DNA of 64,000 nucleotides from JAVBNH01 sp031551635 (GTDB lineage Bacteria > Bacillota > Clostridia > Oscillospirales > Acutalibacteraceae): the NCBI GenBank assembly GCA_031551635.1, contig JAVBNH010000010.1, positions 62,001 through 126,000 on the forward strand, read 5' to 3'. Within the stretch, counting starts at the first letter, position 1. Every line of letters starts with the position of its first letter. Shown piece after piece: positions 1-7,539 of the stretch. The translations under genes were made by a program, and so were the position numbers. The notes beneath the pieces were generated by a model that saw nothing but the letters and a program-made list of their open reading frames with translations, ran no database searches and was not told where the DNA came from.

Positions 1-997
1 CGGCAAGCCGGTTGTATTGTGCGTTAATAAATCCGACTCAATCGGTGAAGCTCCGGCGGAGTTCTATGAATTTTATAACCTCGGCATAGGCGACCCGATT
101 GCGGTTTCAGCAATTCACGGGCACGGCACTGGTGACCTCTTGGACGCGGTGCTTGCTTATCTTCCGGACGAGGGAATGGAAAGTGTTGAATATGACGGTA
201 TCAAAGTCGCGGTCATAGGCAAGCCGAATGTAGGCAAATCCTCACTTATCAACGCGCTTTGCGGTGAGGAGAGGGTCATTGTTTCAGACATTGCCGGCAC
301 AACGCGTGACTCTACAGATACCGAAATAGTAAACGAAAACGGAAAATTTCTTTTAATCGACACAGCCGGACTCAGACGCAAGTCAAAAGTTGAGGACGAT
401 ATCGAGCGTTACAGTGTTTTACGTGCGGTTATGGCTGTTGAGAGAGCGGATGTCTGCGTTATTATGATTGACGCTGTCGTTGGTTTTACCGAACAGGATT
501 CAAAGGTTGCGGGCATTGCGCATGAAGAAGGCAAGGCCTGTATTATAGCGGTCAATAAATGGGATGCTGTCGAAAAAGACGGCAAAACCATGGATGAATA
601 CCGTAAAAAACTGATGGTCGATTTTTCCTTTATGTCATACGCGCCGATTATTTTTATTTCGGCTAAAACAGGGCAGAGGGTAGACAGGCTTTTGAAGCTC
701 GTTAATTTTGTCGACACCCAGAACGCTATGAGGATTCCGACAGGCAGACTTAACGAGGTGCTCGCCGCAGCGACCGCGAGAGTTCAGCCGCCGACAGACA
801 AGGGTAAGCGCCTGAAAATTTATTACATGACTCAGGCCTCGACGCGTCCACCGACCTTTGTTTGTTTTGTAAATAACAAAGAGCTGTTTCATTACAGCTA
901 TCAGCGTTATCTTGACAATCAGATTCGCGAGATTTTCGGTCTCGAGGGTACGCCGACACGAATGGTTATCAGAGAGCGTGAAGGAAAGTCCGATTAA
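1..997 (+). CDS. der: Ribosome-assembly GTPase Der (EngA), 5' end cut by window
   Basis: Tandem-GTPase protein needed for 50S ribosome maturation. The reading frame is open from base 2, so the gene begins before the window. The first residues are the end of the first G domain (the NKSD guanine-specificity motif about 10 residues in). The second G domain follows, with P-loop GKPNVGKSS, a DIAGTTRD switch, DTAG, and NKWD. The C-terminal part has the KH-like domain typical of Der (TRPPTFVCFVNN). The apparent TTG at 17 is an internal codon, not a start. No operon partner lies downstream: a strong terminator follows at 1115. Only the missing 5' part is uncertain. Confidence 0.96.
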   Translation, partial: GKPVVLCVNKSDSIGEAPAEFYEFYNLGIGDPIAVSAIHGHGTGDLLDAVLAYLPDEGMESVEYDGIKVAVIGKPNVGKSSLINALCGEERVIVSDIAGTTRDSTDTEIVNENGKFLLIDTAGLRRKSKVEDDIERYSVLRAVMAVERADVCVIMIDAVVGFTEQDSKVAGIAHEEGKACIIAVNKWDAVEKDGKTMDEYRKKLMVDFSFMSYAPIIFISAKTGQRVDRLLKLVNFVDTQNAMRIPTGRLNEVLAAATARVQPPTDKGKRLKIYYMTQASTRPPTFVCFVNNKELFHYSYQRYLDNQIREIFGLEGTPTRMVIREREGKSD

Positions 998-1012
998 AAT
1001 GATATTTTATAC

Positions 1013-1086
1013 TATTGTACATTAATGAGCAGAAAGCTCAATAAAAACAAGTTAATGGGTTCAGGGCTTTGCAAACCAAGCCCACG
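1013..1086 (+). repeat. Dispersed palindromic repeat, diverged copy 1
   Basis: Diverged copy of the element best seen at 58188-58264 and 58418-58494. It shares the AAAGCTCAATAAAAA core and the end AACCAAGCCCACG, but the terminal palindrome has decayed (GGGCTTTGCAAACCAAGCCC). It lies between der and its terminator. Confidence 0.7.
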
Positions 1087-1114
1087 AAAGTATGTTATCA
1101 ATATTATAAATTAT

Positions 1115-1153
1115 CGGTTGCGTGACGGCTTACCGTCACGCAACCGCTTTTTT
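1115..1153 (+). terminator. Rho-independent terminator after der
   Basis: A perfect 14-bp stem (CGGTTGCGTGACGG with its inverse) closes a 4-base loop and is followed by CTTTTTTT. The remainder of the 998-1416 gap is AT-rich and holds only the repeat at 1013 and a possible promoter near 1285. Confidence 0.93.
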
Positions 1154-1284
1154 CATTGCCGCACCTGTGCCGCAACCTGATTTTGCGTAAAATTTGCCTT
1201 TTGACAACCACAATTGCTTGAATAAATAAAGCATTTTTGCTATCATTTCCATTGTCATGAAAATTAATATTTCTCTGTGTTTAC

Positions 1285-1313
1285 TTGACTTTTTGACGGT
1301 AAACTGTTAAACT
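1285..1313 (+). promoter_or_regulatory. Possible sigma-A promoter for the exported protein gene
   Basis: TTGACT, a 17-base spacer, then TAAACT (4 of 6 consensus bases). It is about 100 bases upstream of the next start. Support is weak because the region is AT-rich. Confidence 0.4.
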
Positions 1314-1416
1314 TAAAGAGTAGTTTTATTTTTCAACACAAAAAGGTAAACTGTCGGTTATTTAACTGAGTGTGAAATCTGACTTTATCTGTAAAATTAT
1401 TTGATAGGTGATGAGA

Positions 1417-2283
1417 ATGAAGACAAGACTAGCCCAGATTTTTGCTGTGTTCGGAATAATTTGTATAGCCGCTTACATATTCGGTCCATGGAGCTATACC
1501 GAAAAAACTACAGAAGCGCTTGCGCCTTTGACAACTTCACCTGCGAGATATGTCACTCAGATTATTTATGATGAAAACGACATACATAATCCGAATCGCG
1601 GCACCGGTGTCAGCGCAACCGGCACGGTCAATACTACCGTGCAGAACACGACTCAGCCATCGGCGACAAACCCGGCCGAAACCAATACCTCTGCGACTGC
1701 CGCAAATGATATACCGAATGATATCAACGGTATAATAAATTTTTATAATAACTCACTTGATAAGACAACTGGATTGAAAAAAGTAGGGTATACAAGAAAT
1801 CTGACTCTTTGCAAAGCCCAGATTATCGGCGACAAAACAAATGACCAAGGTGTCAGAAACATGGTTAATGTCAATAATAGTGACACCGCGCCGAGCGACC
1901 TGGTGAAGCTTGACGCAGCTATGGTTAAGTCCGCTTCGGGTACTTCTCAGGGCGGGAAATATGTTTTTGTTATTGAACTTAACGACAAAACCACAAATAA
2001 AAATGTCAAAAACGGTGACGGCGGCTATCTAGGAATTCTTGGATATGACGAGGTTAATTCACTTGTTTCCACGGTTGCCGAATCAGCCCTGGGAATTGAC
2101 GGAGCGAAGCTAAGCGAGAATTATACCTGTAATATGACAAAAGGGAAGCTTCAGCTTACCGCGAACCCTGACGGAACTGTCGAAAGCGTGAGCTTTTCGG
2201 GCACACAGGGCGGTACGGGCAGGGTTCTCATAGCTAATGTTGACCTCGCGGTGGATTTAACCTCCGCATATGCAGTGAGATAA
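1417..2283 (+). CDS. Exported or membrane-anchored protein of unknown function
   Basis: Not recognised as a named family. The first 25 residues hold a hydrophobic segment (IFAVFGIICIAAYIFGPW) that should act as a signal peptide or membrane anchor. A Thr/Ala/Asn-rich low-complexity linker runs to about residue 90. The rest is a compact domain of about 200 residues beginning INGIINFYNNSLDK. I chose ATG 1417 over the in-frame GTG 1408 and ATG 1411, because AGGTG at 1406-1410 sits 6 bases before 1417 and too close to the others. The gene ends 20 bases before the acyltransferase-like gene, with which it may be co-transcribed. The architecture suggests an extracytoplasmic role. Its substrate is unknown. 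Confidence 0.75.
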   Translation: MKTRLAQIFAVFGIICIAAYIFGPWSYTEKTTEALAPLTTSPARYVTQIIYDENDIHNPNRGTGVSATGTVNTTVQNTTQPSATNPAETNTSATAANDIPNDINGIINFYNNSLDKTTGLKKVGYTRNLTLCKAQIIGDKTNDQGVRNMVNVNNSDTAPSDLVKLDAAMVKSASGTSQGGKYVFVIELNDKTTNKNVKNGDGGYLGILGYDEVNSLVSTVAESALGIDGAKLSENYTCNMTKGKLQLTANPDGTVESVSFSGTQGGTGRVLIANVDLAVDLTSAYAVR

Positions 2284-2303
2284 ATTAAGAAAGGTTGATA
2301 CTA

Positions 2304-3608
2304 TTGCCAAAAGATGTAAAATTCTTTTCAAAAAAGGCAAATGCTTATTTATACAGGCTTGACGTGGCTGCTAATATTTACCCGGCTTTAAGTAAAAAGG
2401 AATTTAATAATGTTTACAGAATTTCATTTAAATTAAACGCGCCGATTGATGCTGAGGTCTTGAAAAAAGCTGTTGTTTTGCTTGCGCCTCGGTTTCCTGC
2501 AATGTATGTTCAGCTGTACCGGGGCTTCTTATGGAACTACTTTCGACCGGCGACCGATTTTGATATAGTTGTCAAGGACAGCGGCTGTCCTTGCCGTCCT
2601 TTTAAACTGTATGACAACGAAAAACCGCTTTTCAGGATTATTTATGATGATGATAATAATATCTGCGCCGAATTTTTTCACAGCGTTGCTGACGGTGTCG
2701 GGTCATTCGCTTATTTAAAAACCTTATGTGCGAAATATCTGGAGATGCGCGGCGCAAAAATTGAAAAATCACCAGATCTTCTTGATTATAATGACGAACC
2801 CAGTCCTGCTGAACATGAAGACGCATACCTGCGGTATTATAATAAAAAAGGTGAAAAGTCTAACAGGCGGGAGCCAAACGCTTATCAGGCAAAGCCTGCT
2901 GTCAGAAATAATTACCTCAGCGCTGTGTCTGGCAGGATAAATACCGACCAGGTAAAGGCTGTCGCGAAGGCGCATAACTGCAGCATTTATGAGCTGATGC
3001 TGGCTGTATACGGTCTGACACTCGTTGAATCAAAGCAGAGCGTGAAGGATTCCAGAAATAAAAGACGTCCCGTGAGAATCTGCACTCCTATTAACATGAG
3101 GCAGTTTTTCGAAACAAAATCTCTTAAGAATTTTGTTTTGATTACAAATTTTGATATTGATTTAGGTTATACACCTACGACTATTGATGAGATAATACCC
3201 GGTATCCAAGAAAAATCAAAGAAATTCTGGTCAAAGGATTATCTCGTGAAGTCGCTCAACAGGAATTGTCAGGACGCGACAATGCCACTGACAAGCTTCT
3301 CACCGAGGGTACTTAAAATTCCTGTCATAAAAATTGCCGCGACACTGTTCGGAGAGAATAAGTACACAACTTGTCTGACAAATGTCGGGCTTCAGAAATT
3401 CCCGAAGTCATTGGAAGAGTATATTACCGATTTAAATGTCTATGTCGGACCGACACATCCGAACGCTCTCAACTGCGCGTTTATGGGCTTAAAGGATATG
3501 GTCAGAATAACGATAACCTCAGTTTCAGACGATATTACGATTCAGAATAAATTCTTTGAGAAGCTCAGTTCCCTTGGTTTGGATTTTGAGGTCAGTGTCA
3601 GGGTATAA
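2304..3608 (+). CDS. Condensation/alcohol-acetyltransferase-fold protein, paralog A
   Basis: About 435 residues, with the architecture of chloramphenicol-acetyltransferase-fold acyltransferases (alcohol acetyltransferases, NRPS condensation-like domains). The motif FFHSVADG at residues 124-131 matches HHxxxDG with its first His replaced by Phe. The catalytic second His (H126) and D130 are kept. A TTCLTNVG stretch near residue 355 resembles the conserved C-terminal core. I chose start TTG 2304 because AGAAAGG ends 9 bases before it, and the paralog at 3896 begins at the equivalent TTG with the same Leu/Met-Pro-Lys codons. The paralogs are collinear over their whole length, so this is a duplication. 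The acyl donor and acceptor are unknown. Confidence 0.8.
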   Translation: MPKDVKFFSKKANAYLYRLDVAANIYPALSKKEFNNVYRISFKLNAPIDAEVLKKAVVLLAPRFPAMYVQLYRGFLWNYFRPATDFDIVVKDSGCPCRPFKLYDNEKPLFRIIYDDDNNICAEFFHSVADGVGSFAYLKTLCAKYLEMRGAKIEKSPDLLDYNDEPSPAEHEDAYLRYYNKKGEKSNRREPNAYQAKPAVRNNYLSAVSGRINTDQVKAVAKAHNCSIYELMLAVYGLTLVESKQSVKDSRNKRRPVRICTPINMRQFFETKSLKNFVLITNFDIDLGYTPTTIDEIIPGIQEKSKKFWSKDYLVKSLNRNCQDATMPLTSFSPRVLKIPVIKIAATLFGENKYTTCLTNVGLQKFPKSLEEYITDLNVYVGPTHPNALNCAFMGLKDMVRITITSVSDDITIQNKFFEKLSSLGLDFEVSVRV

Positions 3609-3627
3609 TTTTGTTTTAAAATATGTC

Positions 3628-3672
3628 AGCGCGGCTTTCTGATAACAGCAAAAAGCCGCGCTGTATTTTTTC
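3628..3672 (+). terminator. Rho-independent terminator after paralog A
   Basis: Perfect 12-bp stem (CAGCGCGGCTTT and its inverse, 13-base loop) followed by TATTTTTT. It separates transcription of the two acyltransferase-like paralogs. Confidence 0.9.
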
Positions 3673-3816
3673 AGTCACAGCATAGTTTTTTTACCTTCAT
3701 GACGTTTAAAATCCGGTTAACAAAATTAATTGTTTAATGTGCTGAATCCACGTAAATCTTGTTTAAAAGAATCCATTGCAGATAATGTCTGTTATACATA
3801 TATGTGCTAAAAGTTA

Positions 3817-3844
3817 TTTACAGAGTGTAAAAAAGTGTTATAAT
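3817..3844 (+). promoter_or_regulatory. Promoter for paralog B
   Basis: TTTACA, a 16-base spacer, and a perfect TATAAT preceded by TG (extended -10). The predicted transcript starts near 3851, leaving a short leader that contains the small frame at 3876. Confidence 0.7.
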
Positions 3845-3875
3845 AGTAGGTGCTCCCGGGAAGGAGAAAATAATA

Positions 3876-3911
3876 ATGAGGAAAGGAAGATTTTATTGCC
3901 GAAGGAAATGA
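3876..3911 (+). CDS. Possible 11-residue leader peptide overlapping the paralog B start
   Basis: ATG 3876 is the first ATG after the predicted transcription start and has a strong Shine-Dalgarno site (GGAAGGAG, 9-base spacing). It would encode MRKGRFYCRRK and stop inside paralog B, in another frame. The ribosome site of paralog B (AGGAAAGGAAG) lies within it, as expected for translational coupling. It could also be chance. Confidence 0.35.
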   Translation: MRKGRFYCRRK

Positions 3912-5200
3912 TGTTTTTTTCGAAAAAGCTTGGCAGTACACTGTACCGGCTCGATGTCGCCGCGACTATATACCCGGCACTGAGCAAAAAGAATTTCAAC
4001 AATGTTTACAGGATTGGCTTTAAGATGGTTTCGCCTATAAATATCAACGCGCTGAAGCAGGCTGTTGTCGAGCTCGCACCGCGTTTTCCCACTATCTATG
4101 TTCAGCTTCATAAAGGCTTTTTCTGGAATTATTACAAGAAAGCGACCGATTTCGACATCGTAGCGAGGGACAGCGGCTATCCCTGCCGCCCTTTTAAGCT
4201 GTATGAGGGGGACAAGCCTCTTTTCAGGATTTTATATGACAGTGAAAACAATATATTCGCCGAGTTTTTTCACGGCATAACCGACGGAACCGGCTCGTTT
4301 GCCTATCTTAAAACATTGCTTGCGAAATATCTTGAAATCGCGGGCAGAGAGGTTTTTGCATCTCCGGAAATTTTCAATCTCATGGAAGAAGCCGGAGGCG
4401 AGGAAATTGAAGACTCATACATGAAATATTATCAGAAAAAAGGCAAGAAGGTCAGCCGCTGGGAACCCAACGCCTATCAGTACAGACCTGTAGACAAGGG
4501 CGAATATCTGGGTATGGTATCAGCCCGAACAAATACCGCGCAATTAAGAGCAATAGCGAAAAGTTACGATTGCGGCTTGACAGAGCTGCTGCTCGCGGTT
4601 TACGGGCTTGCGCTCTGCGAGCAGAAAACAACCGCAAAGCCTGGGATGAATAAAAAAAGGGCGGTCAGAATTTGTACGCCGGTAAATCTCAGACAATTTT
4701 ATGAGTCGAAATCAATAAGAAATTTTGTTATGATTGTCAATTTCGATATTGATTTAAAGAAAAAGCCGGAAAAAATCGAGGATATTCTGCCGGAAATCAA
4801 GGAGCGGGCAAAAAGGCAATGGACAAAGGAGTTTTGCCAACCGTTGATAAATAAAAATGTTCAGGACGCGACAATGCTTATTACCCGCGTCGCTCCGCTT
4901 TTTTTGAAAACACCGATAATAAAAATCGGCGCGACTATGTACGGTGAGGGGAAATACACAACTACTCTGACAAATGTAGGGCTTCAAAAGCTGCCGAAAT
5001 TTATGGAGGACGAAATCTGCGATGTCTGGGTGCTAGTAGGTCCGACCCGTCCGAACGCGATAAACTGCTCGGTAGTCGGTGTTAATGACCTTCTCAGGCT
5101 AACATTTACCTCAATTTCAGACGAAACAGTAATTCAGAAAAACTTCTTTCAAAAGCTAAGCGACCTCGGGCTTGAGATGGAAATCATAGAAAAACTGTAA
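3896..5200 (+). CDS. Condensation/alcohol-acetyltransferase-fold protein, paralog B
   Basis: Paralog of the protein at 2304, similar over the full length. It carries FFHGITDGTGS around residues 124-134, so the catalytic-position His and Asp are kept and the first His of HHxxxDG is again Phe. The frame is open back to 3776, but homology with the paralog starts at TTG 3896 (LPKEMMFFSKK), preceded by AGGAAAGGAAG with 6-base spacing, so I place the start there. Unlike paralog A it has its own promoter (3817-3844) and is followed by a terminator. Function is inferred from the fold motif only; acyl transfer to an alcohol or amine is the family expectation. It could also be a non-catalytic condensation-like protein. 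Confidence 0.8.
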   Translation: MPKEMMFFSKKLGSTLYRLDVAATIYPALSKKNFNNVYRIGFKMVSPININALKQAVVELAPRFPTIYVQLHKGFFWNYYKKATDFDIVARDSGYPCRPFKLYEGDKPLFRILYDSENNIFAEFFHGITDGTGSFAYLKTLLAKYLEIAGREVFASPEIFNLMEEAGGEEIEDSYMKYYQKKGKKVSRWEPNAYQYRPVDKGEYLGMVSARTNTAQLRAIAKSYDCGLTELLLAVYGLALCEQKTTAKPGMNKKRAVRICTPVNLRQFYESKSIRNFVMIVNFDIDLKKKPEKIEDILPEIKERAKRQWTKEFCQPLINKNVQDATMLITRVAPLFLKTPIIKIGATMYGEGKYTTTLTNVGLQKLPKFMEDEICDVWVLVGPTRPNAINCSVVGVNDLLRLTFTSISDETVIQKNFFQKLSDLGLEMEIIEKL

Positions 5201-5214
5201 AAAAACAAAAAAAG

Positions 5215-5255
5215 AACCCACATCCTTCCTTATAGGTTATGATGTGGGTTTTTTC
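5215..5255. terminator. Bidirectional terminator between converging genes
   Basis: Stem AACCCACATC and its inverse, 16-base loop, flanked by A-tracts on the left and a T-tract on the right. It can serve both paralog B on the plus strand and the aldolase gene on the minus strand. Confidence 0.88.
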
Positions 5256-6053
5256 CTATATATTTAGCTTCAAGGCTTCATCGGCGCTGTTTTTGACAAT
5301 ATTAAAATCGGAAGCCAGGCCTTGGGTGAAGCGGATAACATCGCAGTTCCAAATCATAATATTCATGCCCTTGTTCAACCATGAAATCTGCTTCTCAAGC
5401 TCACCTGAATAATGATTTCCGATGCCAACATTATTTTTTCGGCAAATATTTATTGTCTTTTCGACATATGCCTCAAATTCAGGGTTGTCATATTCTTCAG
5501 GAATGCCGAGGTTAATTGAGAGGTCATGCGGACCGATAAAAACCGCGTCTACCTCTTTAAAGGCGAGCAATTCCTCGAGATGGTCAACCGCAAGCTTGCT
5601 CTCAATATTGAGAATGAGAAGGTTGCCGTCATTGTACTTTCTGAGGTATTCCTGCTCCTTATCGCTGAGCTGTACCTTACCCTCAAGCACGTCGCGAAGC
5701 TTCTGACCCTTTAAGGGACGGTATTTCACCGCGCCGATAAGAGTTTTAACCTCCTCGATTGTCTCAAGATACGGTGAGATAATTCCCGCCGCTCCCGATT
5801 CTATGGCAAAAAAAGCGTCGTAAGCATTGCAATAGGGGATTCTCACAAGGGGAGCGATGTTCATCGCTTTATAGCAGTGGCACATCCACGAGCGGGCGCT
5901 GGGATCCATCGGCATATGCTCGGAATCAATAAAAATAAAATCCACGCCTGTTTTTTTGATATAATCCGCCCATTTCGGCGAGGTGGAAGCTATCATGGTT
6001 CCGTAAACCAGCTTATTGTCAATAAAGGCTTGTTTCAGCTCAAATTGGTTCAT
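5256..6053 (-). CDS. HpcH/HpaI-family aldolase
   Basis: Class II pyruvate aldolase family: metal-dependent cleavage of 4-hydroxy-2-oxo acids or 2-keto-3-deoxy-sugar acids to pyruvate plus an aldehyde. The 265-residue length is normal. Visible family features are FIDSEH near residue 42, the GIISPYLET segment near 93 that supplies the metal-binding Glu, and IGPHDLSINLG near 172. It lies 17 bases downstream of a small cupin gene and should be co-transcribed with it. The substrate cannot be read from sequence: the best-known members act on 2-keto-3-deoxy-L-rhamnonate or 4-hydroxy-2-oxoheptanedioate. With GH78, GH105 and Kdu genes elsewhere in the window, a sugar-acid substrate is a reasonable inference. 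Confidence 0.88.
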   Translation of the reverse strand: MNQFELKQAFIDNKLVYGTMIASTSPKWADYIKKTGVDFIFIDSEHMPMDPSARSWMCHCYKAMNIAPLVRIPYCNAYDAFFAIESGAAGIISPYLETIEEVKTLIGAVKYRPLKGQKLRDVLEGKVQLSDKEQEYLRKYNDGNLLILNIESKLAVDHLEELLAFKEVDAVFIGPHDLSINLGIPEEYDNPEFEAYVEKTINICRKNNVGIGNHYSGELEKQISWLNKGMNIMIWNCDVIRFTQGLASDFNIVKNSADEALKLNI

Positions 6054-6070
6054 ATTCCGCTCCTGTTAAT

Positions 6071-6331
6071 TTATTTGAATAAATAATACTTTTTTACAGC
6101 TTCGCTGACTTTCCAGACACAGGAAAGCCCCTTCGGTAAAACAACAAAATCACCCGCTCCGAATGAGACACTGCCGCCGTCATATGAAACAGTGACCTGT
6201 CCCTCAATAATCAGGCATGTTTCCATGCTTGAGTAAAACCAGTCAAATTCCGACACTTCGCAGCTCCATGTCGGCTGCTTTTGCATCATTGCCTTCTCTT
6301 CAGGCGTAGGTTTTCTAACGATGATTTCCAT
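6071..6331 (-). CDS. Small cupin-domain protein
   Basis: An 86-residue single-domain cupin. The motifs ETCLIIEGQVTVSYDG and FGAGDFVVLPKGLSCVWKV match the cupin_3 (DUF861) pattern found in ethanolamine or ureidoglycine-type cupins. The start is ATG 6331, preceded by AAAGAG. The frame continues upstream to 6559, but that extension has no homology and overlaps the divergent promoters. It is the first gene of the cupin-aldolase pair, with a clear promoter at 6369-6397. Small cupins of this type often accompany sugar-acid catabolic genes as isomerases or mutarotase-like helpers. Its reaction is not known. Confidence 0.82.
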   Translation of the reverse strand: MEIIVRKPTPEEKAMMQKQPTWSCEVSEFDWFYSSMETCLIIEGQVTVSYDGGSVSFGAGDFVVLPKGLSCVWKVSEAVKKYYLFK

Positions 6332-6368
6332 AATATCACTCTTTTCATAATCGTTTAGTATTATAAAT

Positions 6369-6397
6369 ATTCTATTACTATCAATATTAAATGTCAA
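6369..6397 (-). promoter_or_regulatory. Promoter of the cupin-aldolase pair
   Basis: On the minus strand: TTGACA, 17-base spacer, TAGAAT, about 40 bases before the cupin start. It is divergent from the PadR promoter. Confidence 0.72.
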
Positions 6398-6455
6398 GAT
6401 AAATATTACTTGCGAAGTACCACAAAAAATGTTATACATTATTTTAAAATATACC

Positions 6456-6486
6456 TTGACAGGTGAGGTATTATATGGTATTATAT
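6456..6486 (+). promoter_or_regulatory. padR promoter with a tandem 10-bp operator candidate
   Basis: TTGACA (6456-6461), exactly 17 bases, then TATTAT (6479-6484). A 10-bp direct repeat, GGTATTATAT, is present twice without a gap (6467-6476 and 6477-6486) and covers the -10. This is a natural candidate site for autoregulation by the PadR protein encoded next. Confidence 0.75.
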
Positions 6487-6524
6487 ACTCACGAACAATA
6501 TATACAACTGAAAGGAGGGGTTTA

Positions 6525-6866
6525 ATGTCGATAGCATCAGAGCTCATTAGAGGCAACACCGATATGATTATTCTCTCGCATTTATTACTCGGCGACAGCT
6601 ACGGCTATAATATAAACAAGTCAATTCTTTTAAAAACCAAGGGCTTGTATGAGCTGAAGGAAGCGACTCTGTATACCGCGGTCAAACGCCTGGAGGAAAA
6701 CGGACTGATAAACTCATACTGGGGCGACGAAAACACAGGCGCACGCAGGCGATACTATTCGATAACCTCAGAAGGCAGGCAGGCTTATGTAAATATGCTT
6801 AGTGAATGGGAAAACGCGAAAAATCTGATTGATTTATTAATAAAGGAGGACAATACCAATGCGTGA
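6525..6866 (+). CDS. PadR-family transcriptional regulator
   Basis: A 113-residue winged-helix repressor. PadR hallmarks are ILSHLLLGDSYGYNI near residue 17, the recognition helix region KEATLYTAVKRLEENGLI near 45, and the wing GARRRYYSITSEG near 70. ATG 6525 is preceded by AAAGGAGG with 6-base spacing; the upstream open frame to 6429 crosses the promoter and is not coding. Its stop lies inside the next gene (8-base overlap), so the three genes PadR, HAAS protein and DUF4097 protein form one unit. Such units usually sense envelope stress or antimicrobials and are autorepressed. The inducer here is unknown. Confidence 0.93.
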   Translation: MSIASELIRGNTDMIILSHLLLGDSYGYNINKSILLKTKGLYELKEATLYTAVKRLEENGLINSYWGDENTGARRRYYSITSEGRQAYVNMLSEWENAKNLIDLLIKEDNTNA

Positions 6867-7524
6867 GAAGCTCAGAACTTATATTGATGCGCTTTTTCAA
6901 TATGCTCCGCTAACCCTTGAAGCTGTTGAGCTGAAGGAGGAAATACTTCAAAATCTTAATGATAAATTCGATGACCTCGTTCACGAGGGCAAGAGTGAGG
7001 AGGCAGCTTATAATATCGCGGTTGCCGGAGTGGGTGACATAAGTTCACTTATAGAAAAGCTCGGCACGAGACCCGCAGATGCCCCGCACCCGAACGCTTA
7101 CAGTGCTGAAGATATAGAAAAGAGCAAAAGAAACTCAGCAATATTTATAGCTATTGCTGTGATGTTGTACATTACTTGTGTTTTACCTGTTATTGTTTTA
7201 GAGGGGAGTAAATTCGGACTTGTTATGATGTTTTTCATGATTGCAGGTGCGACAGGTTTGCTCATATATAACGATATGACGAAAAAAGCATATAAAAAAG
7301 CTTCTGAATCGGTTGTTGAGAACTTCAAGGAATGGAATTCCAGCAAGCAGTACGACAAGCAGCTTTATAAGGCAGTCAGCGGTGCGCTCTGGGCTATTAT
7401 TACGGTTGCCTACTTCATAATCAGCTTCGCAACAGGTGCATGGTATATTACTTGGGTAATATTTATTATCGGCGGCGCGGCTGAGGGGATACTTAAAGCC
7501 GTGTTTGACCTGCTGAGAAAGTAG
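6859..7524 (+). CDS. HAAS-domain (DUF1700-like) membrane protein
   Basis: 221 residues. The N-terminal 70 residues are a helical HAAS/permease-prefix domain (an amphipathic segment with alternating acidic and hydrophobic positions, then EEAAYNIAVAGVGDISSLIEKLG). Four predicted membrane segments follow, around residues 95-117, 120-138, 170-190 and 194-212. ATG 6859 overlaps the end of padR and has AAAGGAGG upstream. HAAS proteins adjacent to PadR genes are taken to be membrane partners or sensors for the regulator. That role is inferred from gene order, not shown by this sequence. Confidence 0.85.
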   Translation: MREKLRTYIDALFQYAPLTLEAVELKEEILQNLNDKFDDLVHEGKSEEAAYNIAVAGVGDISSLIEKLGTRPADAPHPNAYSAEDIEKSKRNSAIFIAIAVMLYITCVLPVIVLEGSKFGLVMMFFMIAGATGLLIYNDMTKKAYKKASESVVENFKEWNSSKQYDKQLYKAVSGALWAIITVAYFIISFATGAWYITWVIFIIGGAAEGILKAVFDLLRK

Positions 7525-7539
7525 GAAGGAGTGAATAAG

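Noticed and set aside
3776..3895. N-terminal extension of acyltransferase paralog B
   Set aside because: The extension covers the promoter and leader and is absent in the paralog; TTG 3896 is the shared start.
6071..6559. 162-residue version of the cupin gene
   Set aside because: The upstream 76 residues have no homology and overlap the divergent promoters; ATG 6331 has a ribosome site.
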